A stretch of 64,000 bases of DNA from Trinickia diaoshuihuensis (lineage in GTDB: Bacteria > Pseudomonadota > Gammaproteobacteria > Burkholderiales > Burkholderiaceae). The stretch lies in assembly GCF_003390925.1 (NCBI RefSeq), contig NZ_QUBS01000081.1:372001-436000 (forward strand). Reading direction: 5' to 3'. Below, piece by piece: positions 26,159-34,824 of this stretch. Both the position numbers and the translations under genes were made by a program. Under the pieces are notes generated by a model that ran no database searches, was not told where the DNA came from, and saw only the letters and a list, made by a program, of their open reading frames with translations. Within the stretch, counting starts at the first letter, position 1. Every line of letters starts with the position of its first letter.

Positions 26159-26192
26159 CGGCCCTTCGCGTTCAAGGTGCGCGGCTTTCGTC

Positions 26193-27305
26193 TTACTCGC
26201 GCACCAAGCCTGCCGTCGCGGGTGGTCTCGATGCTTGCGGCTGCACGTGCTGAGCCGAGAGCGCGCGGCGCAGCCATTTCCTGCCGGGCAGTTCAATGAG
26301 CCGATGCGTCCAATGGCTGACCACGAGCAGCATCGCGAGCAATACGATCAGTTGCATGAGCGGCGAGCCGGCTAGTGCGCCGCTTGCCTTGCGAGCGAGC
26401 GATAGGCCCTCCATCGGGAAGCGTTGCACCATGTAGAGGCAGTATGAAATCTCGCCCAAATAGACGATCGGGCGGAGCGCCAGTATAGGCGCGAGAAAAT
26501 CCGCATGCGACGACAAGGCGAAGATCAGCAGGGCGAGGCCCGCAACGGTCACGGTATCGCGTTCGAGGAAGACGCCGAGCGCGATCACGCCGATCGCGGC
26601 GAGGCCCAAGACCCGCGGCAGTGGGGCGAATCCCGAGCCGCGGCGCAGCCGGCATAACAATACGCCCGCGTAGAACTCTGGAATCAGTCGCGCGAGTCCT
26701 CCCGGCAACGAGAGTGCCGTGTCGGAGCGCCACTCGAGCAACGCTAGCGCGCCGGCCGGGACCAAAAGCAGCGCGCCGGCGACGAGCCGGTTGCGCGCGG
26801 GAGCCAATGCGACGAAGAGCGGGAAGAACACATAGGCGAACCATTCCGCGCTGACCGACCAGGCTACATCGTTCCAACCGGTCACGAATTTGAACGACCA
26901 AGCATTGAGTAACACCACATTCGCGGCGAGCGCCGGATAGGTGTTTTGCGCGGTGCCGATGAGATGCTTATGGAAAACGAATTGCCTGATGAAGACCAAG
27001 CCGATGGCACCCAGTAGCGTCACGAAATGGACCGGGTAGATGCGGGCAAACCGCGCGCCGATGAATGCCCGATAGTCGAGCGGTCTGCCATTGGCGTAGT
27101 TGTACGCGAGAATGAAGCCGCTAAGAATGAAGAACCCATCGACGCCTAGATATCCGTGATCGAACACGGCGAAGCGGGTGCCGAAATCGATGAATGCGCC
27201 GTTCTCGAAGGGAAAGAACAGATGGCGGGTAACTACCCAAAGCGCAAGAAAAGCACGTAGTCCTGTCAGTTGATCGATTTGTCCAACATTGCTGTCTCGA
27301 TTCAT
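26193..27305 (-). CDS. Membrane acyltransferase, acyltransferase-3 (OafA) family
   Basis: A 370-residue inner-membrane protein with about ten helices. The family opening is clear: QLTGLRAFLALWVVTRHLFF with the essential His, then GYLGVDGFFILSGFILAY and RFARIYPVHF. Members add acetyl or other acyl groups to exported sugars such as O-antigen or exopolysaccharide. No glycan gene is adjacent. ATG 27305 (AGGGA upstream) starts just before the first helix; a longer reading to 27356 adds 17 residues without family support. The 286 bases before mdcH (27306-27591) hold no gene I can support. Confidence 0.9.
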   Translation of the reverse strand: MNRDSNVGQIDQLTGLRAFLALWVVTRHLFFPFENGAFIDFGTRFAVFDHGYLGVDGFFILSGFILAYNYANGRPLDYRAFIGARFARIYPVHFVTLLGAIGLVFIRQFVFHKHLIGTAQNTYPALAANVVLLNAWSFKFVTGWNDVAWSVSAEWFAYVFFPLFVALAPARNRLVAGALLLVPAGALALLEWRSDTALSLPGGLARLIPEFYAGVLLCRLRRGSGFAPLPRVLGLAAIGVIALGVFLERDTVTVAGLALLIFALSSHADFLAPILALRPIVYLGEISYCLYMVQRFPMEGLSLARKASGALAGSPLMQLIVLLAMLLVVSHWTHRLIELPGRKWLRRALSAQHVQPQASRPPATAGLVRE

Positions 27306-27591
27306 TGGCGGATCCCTGTTTCGGTTAATTGCCGATTCGAGAGCCGCAACCGACAACGCATGTCAGCGTCGCGTCACCACGTGTGCGTATACCCTCGATT
27401 GCTAGGCTGTCCGCCAATAATGGCCGAGGATGGTTCTGCGCGTTCAGGAGAATGACAGCGCGATCTTGCCAATCTATCGTCTATTTACGTCGAGACCGAG
27501 CATTACCGGCTTAATAAAAGAGGAATGAAAGAAAATCCATGCCTAATTCGGACCGTGCCGATATGCAAGGCGAGTGCCCTGAGCGAGTGAA

Positions 27592-28527
27592 TCACACGCG
27601 ATCTCGCATGCGCCGTTGTACGAATTCCACGAGCCGGTCATTGGCGAACGACGACGCGGCGAGCACGGCCACGTCCGGATAGGCGGCTTGGACGATATCG
27701 GTCGAGACGCGGCCCGGCGGCGCTTCGACGAGCAGCGTGGCCCCGCGTTCGATAAGCGCCGTGAGCGCGTCGAACCATCGCACGGCGTGGCACATATTAG
27801 TGGCGAGATCTTCGCGAATGTCCTCGCCCCGGTATAGGGCGCGCGCACGCCGGTTGCCGATATAAAGCTGCTTCGGCGTTTGCACCGGTATCCCAGCGGC
27901 ATGATCGATCAGCTTCTCGGAGGCTTCGCTCAGGAGTTCGCAATGCGAAGGCACGCTTACTGCCAGCCGCTTCGCGCGATGCGCGCCCGCCGCGGTTGCT
28001 CGTTCGTTGAATGCGTCCAGCGCGGCGTCGGATCCGGCCACGACGATCTGCCGCGGTGCGTTGACGTTCGCCACGTAGACGCGTGCGCTTGGGTCCTCGG
28101 CATTCGGATCGATCAACGCTTCCACTTGCGCTTCGGCCAATCCCTCGATGGCCGATAGGCCGTATCCGCTCGGATAGGCTCGCTCCATCAACTCGGCGCG
28201 CATCTTCACCATGCGCAGTGCGTCGGCGAACGCGATTGCGCCGCAGCCGACCGCCGCGGGATAGGCACCCACCGATAGGCCCGCGTGCGCTTGCGCTTCT
28301 ATGCCGCTTTCGGCAAGCCGTCGCGCGATCGCCACGCCCGCGACGACGAGCGAGATCTGAACGGCGACACTCGATTGCAGTGCCTCGCTCGAATCGAGAC
28401 CGGCGACGTCGAGCGAGAGCGTATCGGATGCTTCCTCTATCGTCGACGCGACGGCGGAGTGCTCGGGCAATCGATGCAGAAAGCCGGGGGTTTGCGCGCC
28501 TTGGCCGGGGTAGACGAGGCAGAGCAT
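27592..28527 (-). CDS. mdcH: Malonate decarboxylase epsilon subunit, malonyl-CoA:ACP transacylase
   Basis: A 311-residue acyltransferase of the FabD fold. It begins LCLVYPGQGAQTPGF; the nucleophile is Ser85 in GLSVGAYPA, and His195 lies in SVPSHCELLS. In malonate decarboxylase this subunit loads malonyl onto the MdcC acyl carrier protein to start the catalytic cycle. It is the last gene of the mdc operon, its start codon sharing one base with the mdcG stop (TGATG). Confidence 0.92.
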   Translation of the reverse strand: MLCLVYPGQGAQTPGFLHRLPEHSAVASTIEEASDTLSLDVAGLDSSEALQSSVAVQISLVVAGVAIARRLAESGIEAQAHAGLSVGAYPAAVGCGAIAFADALRMVKMRAELMERAYPSGYGLSAIEGLAEAQVEALIDPNAEDPSARVYVANVNAPRQIVVAGSDAALDAFNERATAAGAHRAKRLAVSVPSHCELLSEASEKLIDHAAGIPVQTPKQLYIGNRRARALYRGEDIREDLATNMCHAVRWFDALTALIERGATLLVEAPPGRVSTDIVQAAYPDVAVLAASSFANDRLVEFVQRRMRDRV

Positions 28528-29201
28528 CAACTGGCCACCTCGTGTGAAAGCGCACAATCGATGTTCCATGGATTCTCGACAAGACGAGGGCCGTTCGTCG
28601 AGCGGGCCATCACGCGCGGCTTGCCTTGCGCCCATTCAGCCAGTGCGATGCCTCCCGCCGGCGTCTCGAGTTGCGCGTCGATGCGCAGGCCGAGGTCGGA
28701 TTCCAATGCCGTCAATCGTTCGCGTAGCACGAGCGCATCCCCGCGATCGAGCGGCGATGGCGTACGTATCAGCAGATCGAGATCGCTCGCCGCCGTGACA
28801 GTCCGTTGCGCCGTGGCGAGCTCGAATCCGACGCTGCCCGTGGGTCCCCAGACGAGCGCATCGAACAGGGAGCTTTCGGCGATTTCGCGCAATGCGACAA
28901 ACGCCTTCAGCGCCGCGCTCTGCGCGCAGGGCTTGCGTTCGAGCAACTGCTCGGGGGCGTACGCGGACATAATCAAATCGCGCGCCAGGAAGGCCCCGTA
29001 TCGATGCGACCGCGTAGCGCCGCGAAAGCCGACGGGGACGACACCCTCGGGCGCTTGCGCTCGTCGCACGACAGCGTACGGCGCGAGCGCGAATGCGTCG
29101 AGGAGCCACGCCGGCGCATCGGCCATCGGCGGCAAAGCACGAAGCCGTACTAAATCATGCGCTTCGAACGTCATCGCTTCGTGCATGCCGCGCTTGCTCA
29201 T
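28527..29201 (-). CDS. mdcG: Phosphoribosyl-dephospho-CoA transferase (holo-ACP synthase of malonate decarboxylase)
   Basis: A 224-residue nucleotidyltransferase-fold protein that attaches the triphosphoribosyl-dephospho-CoA prosthetic group to MdcC. The metal-binding carboxylates are in TAASDLDLLIRTP, and the N-terminal HDLVRL and VVRRAQAPEG segments match the family. The neighbours fix the assignment: mdcE lies 15 bases upstream and mdcH overlaps downstream. Confidence 0.92.
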   Translation of the reverse strand: MSKRGMHEAMTFEAHDLVRLRALPPMADAPAWLLDAFALAPYAVVRRAQAPEGVVPVGFRGATRSHRYGAFLARDLIMSAYAPEQLLERKPCAQSAALKAFVALREIAESSLFDALVWGPTGSVGFELATAQRTVTAASDLDLLIRTPSPLDRGDALVLRERLTALESDLGLRIDAQLETPAGGIALAEWAQGKPRVMARSTNGPRLVENPWNIDCALSHEVAS

Positions 29202-29216
29202 CTCGTCTCGCGCCCG

Positions 29217-30038
29217 TCAATCCGCATCCCATTGCTGCGCTAGACGTCGCCGCACTTCGATGGATGCCGCGCGAGTCGCGCGCGCCGTGTCCGATTCGAG
29301 CCGCCGCGACAGCTCGCGCGAGCCACCGCGAGCCGATGCCACGGCGGCCGCGAGCGCGGCGCGTACGCGGGCGACGTGCGCGTCGCTCGGGGCATCCGCA
29401 TCGACGCCCTCGATCAGTTCGTCGAGCAAGCCCAGTTTCGCGAAACCGCCTTTGAGCGAATACGACATCGGCGTGATCGTTTCTCCAAGCGCGTCGAGCG
29501 CCTCGACGCAGCGTCGCGTGACGCGTGCCGCCGCTTCCTTGCCCATCGCGTGGACCATCGTGCCCGGCGCATCGAGCGCGAGGATGCGATCGGCCTGATA
29601 GCCATGGGCGAGGAATGCGCCCGACATAGCGGGCCCAACGATCAACGCGATGACCGGGTGACCCGCGAGACGGGCCGATGCGTAGGCATCGACCGCCGCG
29701 GCGCACGCGAGGTGAATGCCGAGCATTTCCTCGCGGTAACCGTATGCTTGACTCTTGACGTCCACGATCGCAATGATGGGCCGTTTCGCAACTGCCTGCG
29801 CGTCGGCACTCACGACCTCGCGCACCGCACGCGCGAGACGCCAGCCTTGCTCGAGCCCGATGACGTTATCGCGTGCCCGCGGAAAGCGGTTCGCGGTATC
29901 GGGCACGACGGCGATAAATCGGGCAGGCTCGCCGTCGAGCGCGGCGTCGGCATGGCGGACGGGCGCGTGCGTCGACGCGGCGCCCGCGAGCGCGCGCAGC
30001 CAGCGTTCGCCACGGGAAAGGAAAATCGTGTCGTTCAT
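29217..30038 (-). CDS. mdcE: Malonate decarboxylase gamma subunit
   Basis: A 273-residue crotonase-fold subunit. With MdcD it forms the carboxy-lyase that removes CO2 from malonyl-ACP to regenerate acetyl-ACP. Recognisable blocks are FIAVVPDTANRFPRARDNVIGLEQGW (in part), AIVDVKSQAYGYREEMLG and GPAMSGAFLAHGYQADRILAL. It starts nine bases after mdcD stops. Confidence 0.93.
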   Translation of the reverse strand: MNDTIFLSRGERWLRALAGAASTHAPVRHADAALDGEPARFIAVVPDTANRFPRARDNVIGLEQGWRLARAVREVVSADAQAVAKRPIIAIVDVKSQAYGYREEMLGIHLACAAAVDAYASARLAGHPVIALIVGPAMSGAFLAHGYQADRILALDAPGTMVHAMGKEAAARVTRRCVEALDALGETITPMSYSLKGGFAKLGLLDELIEGVDADAPSDAHVARVRAALAAAVASARGGSRELSRRLESDTARATRAASIEVRRRLAQQWDAD

Positions 30039-30047
30039 TCGGATTCC

Positions 30048-30938
30048 TTAGCGATCGTCGCCTGCCTGGCCGATGCCCGCGGGCGTAGGGCCGAACAGCG
30101 CGCGCATCTCGCCGGGCGAGACGGTATCGGGATTGACGCGTTCGAGCAGCGCGAGATAATGATCGACCGCTTGCGTGCGATGGATCGGGGGCACGCCCGC
30201 CGCGAAGGCGCTTTGCACGGCGGCGCGAATCTCGCCTGCGTCGTCGTCGGCGAGATGATCGGCGAGCCCTGTCGCAACGCGCTGCTCGCCGCCGATCAGT
30301 TGCCAAATGCGGCGCCGGTCGCTCGCGTCGAGTTCTTCGATACCCGCCTCTTGTTCGATCACTTCGGGCCCGTTCATGCCGAGGCGGCCTTGCCGCGTCA
30401 TGACCAAGCGCGTGCACAGCGCAGCCGCGAGCGACATCCCGCCGAAGCAGCCGACCATCCCGGCGATGACGCCGACGACGGGCACGTGCTGCCGAAGCGC
30501 GACGATGGCGGACTGGATTTCGGCGATGACGGCAAGACCGAGATTCGCTTCCTGCAACCGGACGCCGCCCGTTTCGAAGACGATCACGGGGCGGACGATC
30601 TTGCCGCGTTCGCAATCGCGCAGCGCAAGCTCGAGCGCCGCCGCGATCTTGCTGCCCGACACCTCCCCAATGCTTCCACCTTGGAACGCGGATTCGATCG
30701 CGCAGACGACCGATGCGTGTCCGTCGATCGTCCCGCGCGCGATGATGGCGCCATCGTCCGCCTGACAGACGATGCCTTGCAGCGGCAACCAGGGCGAGGT
30801 GAGCCGATCGAACGGGCCCAGCAATTCGCGGAAGGTGCCGGCGTCGAGCAGGCGCCGCGCCCGCTCGCGCGCCGTCAGTTCGATAAAGCTCTCGCGCGCG
30901 ACGAAAGGCGCTGCCTGGGCTGGCTCGAGCGTGCTCAT
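30048..30938 (-). CDS. mdcD: Malonate decarboxylase beta subunit
   Basis: A 296-residue acyl-CoA carboxylase-like (crotonase fold) subunit, partner of MdcE. Family features are SFIELTARERARRLLD near residue 20, VFETGGVRLQEANLGL, and the glycine-rich VGCFGGMSLAAALCTRLVMT. Its ATG overlaps the mdcC stop by four bases, so subunit synthesis is coupled. Confidence 0.93.
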   Translation of the reverse strand: MSTLEPAQAAPFVARESFIELTARERARRLLDAGTFRELLGPFDRLTSPWLPLQGIVCQADDGAIIARGTIDGHASVVCAIESAFQGGSIGEVSGSKIAAALELALRDCERGKIVRPVIVFETGGVRLQEANLGLAVIAEIQSAIVALRQHVPVVGVIAGMVGCFGGMSLAAALCTRLVMTRQGRLGMNGPEVIEQEAGIEELDASDRRRIWQLIGGEQRVATGLADHLADDDAGEIRAAVQSAFAAGVPPIHRTQAVDHYLALLERVNPDTVSPGEMRALFGPTPAGIGQAGDDR

Positions 30939-31246
30939 GCGCCGGCCCCCAGTGCGCTGTCGGAAAGCTCGGCGGCCTCGGCTAGACGTAGCGCGACCAC
31001 GCCCGGCGTGGCGCCGAAATCGTTGATTTCGATCGAGGCCGCCCCGTCGTAACGCGTGAAGAACCGTTCGAGGACGCTTTGCCAAATATGCGCATACCCG
31101 TCCACGCTCGTATGAACCACCACGCGCGCTTGCATCGCATCGCTGGGCTGAAGCAGGACTTCGAGATCGCCGGAACCAACGACGCCCACGTGAGCGCGCG
31201 CGGCAGCCTTGCGGCGCGCGGGGAAGTCGAACGTTAGATGCTCCAT
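30935..31246 (-). CDS. mdcC: Malonate decarboxylase acyl carrier protein (delta subunit)
   Basis: A 103-residue carrier protein. The prosthetic 2'-(5''-triphosphoribosyl)-3'-dephospho-CoA is carried on a serine, most likely Ser25 in VVGSGDLEVLL; the following DFGATPGVVALRL matches MdcC/CitD-type carriers. It is the swinging arm between MdcA, MdcH and the MdcDE lyase. It overlaps mdcB by 13 bases and mdcD by four. Confidence 0.92.
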   Translation of the reverse strand: MEHLTFDFPARRKAAARAHVGVVGSGDLEVLLQPSDAMQARVVVHTSVDGYAHIWQSVLERFFTRYDGAASIEINDFGATPGVVALRLAEAAELSDSALGAGA

Positions 31247-32151
31247 CTTGGGTTTCCGTTGTCGGCGCCCGCGGGCGCCAGCCTGTCGATGAAAAGCGTC
31301 GCCGCGAGCAAATCGGCGGCGCCGCCAGGGGATGCATTGAGAGCAAGCAGATCCGATTCGAGCCGGGCAAAGGCGGCTTGCCCTTGCGGGGTCGAACTGC
31401 CGCCCAGCGATAAGACGGCTTGCGCGCCGTGCTTCGCGGCGGCCAGCGCGGGCGGGCCGGCTCGATGCAGGAGGCAGGTATCGTCGAGCTTCGTCATGAT
31501 CGCGAGCAGGGCGTCGATCCGCGCCGCGCTTTCGGTGACCCCCCGCCGGCGCGCGGCACGCAGTGCCGGCAGCCCGACGTGTAACGCATGCGGAAAGCCT
31601 TCTTGCGCCTCGCGCCGCGCGCCCCCTACGCCGTAGCGCGCCCGTACGCGCGAACCGTTGCTGTCGGCGACCGGCGCCCCGTGATCGGGAAAGCAAGCGA
31701 TTTGCGCACCGATCGTACAAATCGATTCGGCGATGGATCGTTGCGGCTGCGCTGTTTCCGCGTGGATCGTTGCGCCCGCAACCAATAGGCCGATAATCCA
31801 AATGGCCCCGCGGTGCGCGTTACTGCCTTGCGTGGCATTGAGCATCGCCGCTTCGCCCGCGCGGCCGATGGCGCCTAGCTCCGCGCGCAAAGCCGCCGAG
31901 GGACGCATGCCCCGCGCCGCGCGCGAGAGCGCGGCGAAGGTCGGCTCTAGCGCCCGGGCGGAGCGTTCCATCAAGGCGAGGTTCAGATCGCGATGCGCGC
32001 CGTTGCCGCGTCGATCGACGAGGGCCGGCTTCGGCGTGGCGTGTGCCTCCTCGATCAATGCATCGGTGGCGAGACGCCCGAGCCGCTTGGCGCGATCGTC
32101 GATCGGCTTCGCTTCTTCTCGCTTTAGCGTGCAACCGGCTCGCGTGGACAT
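31234..32151 (-). CDS. mdcB: Triphosphoribosyl-dephospho-CoA synthase
   Basis: A 305-residue enzyme (CitG/MdcB family) that makes the prosthetic group precursor from dephospho-CoA and ATP. Key segments are ALVDRRGNGAHRDLN, GSNAHRGAIWIIGLLVAG and MTKLDDTCLLHRAGPPAL. ATG 32151 lies two bases after the mdcA stop; a longer in-frame reading to 32202 would overlap mdcA and is not needed. Confidence 0.92.
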   Translation of the reverse strand: MSTRAGCTLKREEAKPIDDRAKRLGRLATDALIEEAHATPKPALVDRRGNGAHRDLNLALMERSARALEPTFAALSRAARGMRPSAALRAELGAIGRAGEAAMLNATQGSNAHRGAIWIIGLLVAGATIHAETAQPQRSIAESICTIGAQIACFPDHGAPVADSNGSRVRARYGVGGARREAQEGFPHALHVGLPALRAARRRGVTESAARIDALLAIMTKLDDTCLLHRAGPPALAAAKHGAQAVLSLGGSSTPQGQAAFARLESDLLALNASPGGAADLLAATLFIDRLAPAGADNGNPRWSI

Positions 32152-32153
32152 CG

Positions 32154-33815
32154 TCACCAGCTCCTGAAGCGAGCCGGCGGCGCATAAAGACCACCCGACC
32201 ATGAGACGAGATCGTCGATGCTGCGCGCGGCCAGCAAGGAGCGCTTCGCTTGCGCGCGCCGGATGCCCAGGTCTTCGGGGTAGGCGACGATGCCGCGCCG
32301 CCGCAGCTCTGTCGTGCGCTCGGGCTTCGCTCGCAAGCCGATGGGCGTGACCCCGGCAACGGCCGCGAGTGCGGCGCGCCGTTCCTCGATGCCTTCAGCT
32401 TTATGCAGATAGGCGATGCCTTCCTCGGTGACGACGTGGCTTACGTCGTCACCGTAAATCATCACGGGGGCGATCGGCATGGCGCTCTTATTGCCGACGG
32501 CAATGGCATCGAGTTCGTCGATGAACGTGGGTTCTCCGCCTTTCTTGTACGTTTCGGCAAGCTGGACGACGAGCTTATGTCCACGCGAAATGGGCCCCGT
32601 GTCCTGCTTCGCCAGCTTGAGCCATGCTTCGCTCGCGTGACGCCGTCCGCGCGGATCGTGGCCCATGTTCGGCGCGCCGCCGAAACCGGCGAGGCGTCCG
32701 CGCGTCACCGTGGACGAATTCGCATCCGCATCCAGTTGTAGCGTCGAACCTATGAATAGGTCTACGCCGTATTGGCCCGCCAATTGGCACAGCACGCGGT
32801 TCGAGCGCAAGCTGCCGTCGCGGCCCGTGAAAAACACATCGGGCCGGGCGGCGATATAGGCCTCCATGCCCACCTCGCTGCCGAAGCAATGAATGCTGTC
32901 GACCCATCCCGATTCGATCGCGGGAATCAACGTGGGATGCGGATTGAGCGTCCAGTTCGTGCAGATCTTTCCCTTGAGCCCTAGCTCGGCGCCGTAGGTC
33001 GGAAGAATCAATTCGATGGCGGCGGTGTCGAAGCCGATGCCGTGATTGAGCGAGGTGACGCCGTACGGTTCGTAGATGCCGCGGATGACCATCATCGCGG
33101 TCAGCACCTGCAAGTCGCCGATATGGCGCGGGTCGCGCGTGAACAGCGGCTCGACGGCGAATGGGCGGTCGGCTTGCACGACGACGTCCACCCACGAACC
33201 GGGGATATCGACGCGCGGCAACGTATCGACGATTTCGTTCACTTGCACGATGACGATGCCGTGCCGGAATGCGGCGGCTTCGGCGATGGTCGGCGTGTCT
33301 TCCGTATTCGGTCCCGTGTATAGGTTGCCGTGCCTGTCCGCTTTCTCGGCGCACAGCAGCGCGACGCGAGGCGTCAAGTCCACGAACATGCGCGCGTACA
33401 GCTCGACGTACGTATAGATCGAGCCGATTTCGAGCAGGCCGTCCTCGAGCAATTGCGCCACGCGCAGACTTTGCGGCCCCGCGAACGAGAAATCGACTTT
33501 GCGGGCGATGCCGCGCTCGAACAGCGTCAGATGCTCGGGCCGGCTGATGCTGGAGATCAGCAGATGAATGTCGTGGACGATGCCGGGATCGACGCGGGCG
33601 AGCGAGCGTGACAGGAAGTCGGCTTGCTTTTGGTTATCGCCTTCGAGTGCGACGCGATCGCCGGGATGGATCAATGCTTGGAGCGCGTCGACGATACGCT
33701 CCCGGGGCAGGATGCCGTCTTCGAGCCAGGGCGCCACCGCCGCGAGGCGACGCGCTTTCTCGTCGCGCAGGCTCGTCCAACTGCGGCGCAGCGGGTGTTC
33801 CGTTACGGAGTTCAT
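32154..33815 (-). CDS. mdcA: Malonate decarboxylase alpha subunit, acetyl-ACP:malonate ACP transferase
   Basis: A 553-residue transferase and first enzyme gene of the operon. It swaps acetyl for malonyl on the carrier, giving free acetate. Conserved stretches include EGDNQKQADFLSRSLARVDP, VNEIVDTLPRVDIPGSWVD, RDPRHIGDLQVLTAMMVIRG and GGAPNMGHDPRGRRHASEAW. It begins 49 bases after the GntR regulator gene and is probably transcribed with it. Confidence 0.94.
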   Translation of the reverse strand: MNSVTEHPLRRSWTSLRDEKARRLAAVAPWLEDGILPRERIVDALQALIHPGDRVALEGDNQKQADFLSRSLARVDPGIVHDIHLLISSISRPEHLTLFERGIARKVDFSFAGPQSLRVAQLLEDGLLEIGSIYTYVELYARMFVDLTPRVALLCAEKADRHGNLYTGPNTEDTPTIAEAAAFRHGIVIVQVNEIVDTLPRVDIPGSWVDVVVQADRPFAVEPLFTRDPRHIGDLQVLTAMMVIRGIYEPYGVTSLNHGIGFDTAAIELILPTYGAELGLKGKICTNWTLNPHPTLIPAIESGWVDSIHCFGSEVGMEAYIAARPDVFFTGRDGSLRSNRVLCQLAGQYGVDLFIGSTLQLDADANSSTVTRGRLAGFGGAPNMGHDPRGRRHASEAWLKLAKQDTGPISRGHKLVVQLAETYKKGGEPTFIDELDAIAVGNKSAMPIAPVMIYGDDVSHVVTEEGIAYLHKAEGIEERRAALAAVAGVTPIGLRAKPERTTELRRRGIVAYPEDLGIRRAQAKRSLLAARSIDDLVSWSGGLYAPPARFRSW

Positions 33816-33864
33816 CGGGCGAAACGACTCCTATGTTCGAGGCTTGAAACGACGATGGATCTGT

Positions 33865-34674
33865 CTATCCGTTGCCGCGGCCGGCGCGCTTTTTCGGCGC
33901 GAACATGCCGGCCTGCGGGACCGGCGTCTTGCCGCGTTTGCGCGTGGCGCCGCTGGGCGCGGCGGCCGGCTCGCTCAGCAGGCGGTAAAGCAACTCCCCC
34001 GTGCCGAGCAAATGGTCGGCGATCAGCTTTTGCGCGGCGGCGACCTCTTTGCGTCGCACGAGGCGCATCAACTGGCCATGCTCGTCGTCGGACACGCGCT
34101 TATGTTCGGGCAGGCCGAATTTCACGCGCAAATACCGTTCGCCGCGCCGATGCAGCGTGCCGATCATCTCCAGCAACTGAGGCCGGCCGGCGGGGGCGTA
34201 AAGCCCCATATGAAATGCCTCGTTGCGTGCCACATAGAGCGCGGGATCGCGTTCGAGTTCCGCCGCTTCATAGAGCGCCTGTACTTCGCGCAACGTTTCC
34301 TCGGTGTGCTGGGGGATGGCCAGGGTGAGCGCAAGCCCTTCGAGCGCCGCGCGGATTTCATAGATCTCGCGCGCCTCGAAGGCCGAGAGCGGGGCGACGG
34401 TGGCGCCCTTGTGCATTTCGACCTTCGCCCATCCTTCGCTTTCCAATTGACGCAGCGCTTCGCGCACCGGAATGGCGCTGACCGAAAAATGCCGGGCCAC
34501 GGCGTCTTGCCGGAGTGGCGCGCCGGGCGGCAAGCGGCCGTCCACGATCGCCGCGCGCAGCGCGTCGGCCACCATGCGGGACGCGCTCGTGCGCGGCGCG
34601 ACGTCCACCGCGGCGAGCGGCAGCGCCTGGGCGGGGCCGGCATCTAGGGGAAAACGATCCATTGCATCGGTCAT
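33865..34674 (-). CDS. GntR-family (FCD) regulator of malonate use, MdcY-like
   Basis: A 269-residue regulator. Residues about 28-95 are the GntR winged helix (MVADALRAAIVDGRLPPGAPLRQDAVARHFSVS in part), and about 100-235 the FCD effector domain, with metal-site histidines such as FHMGLYAP. A basic tail (GATRKRGKTPV, PKKRAGRGNG) ends the protein. Placement at the head of mdc and a site like the known GntR operator at 34685-34696 point to malonate-responsive control of both the mdc operon and the divergent carrier. ATG 34674 is chosen; a longer frame to 34812 would run through the operator. Confidence 0.88.
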   Translation of the reverse strand: MTDAMDRFPLDAGPAQALPLAAVDVAPRTSASRMVADALRAAIVDGRLPPGAPLRQDAVARHFSVSAIPVREALRQLESEGWAKVEMHKGATVAPLSAFEAREIYEIRAALEGLALTLAIPQHTEETLREVQALYEAAELERDPALYVARNEAFHMGLYAPAGRPQLLEMIGTLHRRGERYLRVKFGLPEHKRVSDDEHGQLMRLVRRKEVAAAQKLIADHLLGTGELLYRLLSEPAAAPSGATRKRGKTPVPQAGMFAPKKRAGRGNG

Positions 34675-34684
34675 GATGCTCGAT

Positions 34685-34696
34685 ATTATATACAAA
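34685..34696. promoter_or_regulatory. Probable operator ATTATATACAAA for the GntR/FCD regulator
   Basis: This 12-mer matches 10 of 12 bases of ATTGTATACAAT, which I recall as the operator reported for the Acinetobacter malonate repressor MdcY. It lies 11 bases upstream of the regulator's start codon, in the gap shared with the divergent MFS gene, inside an AT-rich patch (34676-34710). Confidence 0.55.
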
Positions 34697-34824
34697 ATAT
34701 TAGATTTGAAATCGGGCAAACCCGAGGCACATCGGGTCCGCGAAGGCGGGGGCGCAGGTTTCGGCCGCGTGCTCGCGCAGTCATGAGAAGTCAGTAGTCC
34801 TAACCGCTTCACCGGAGGAGTCAG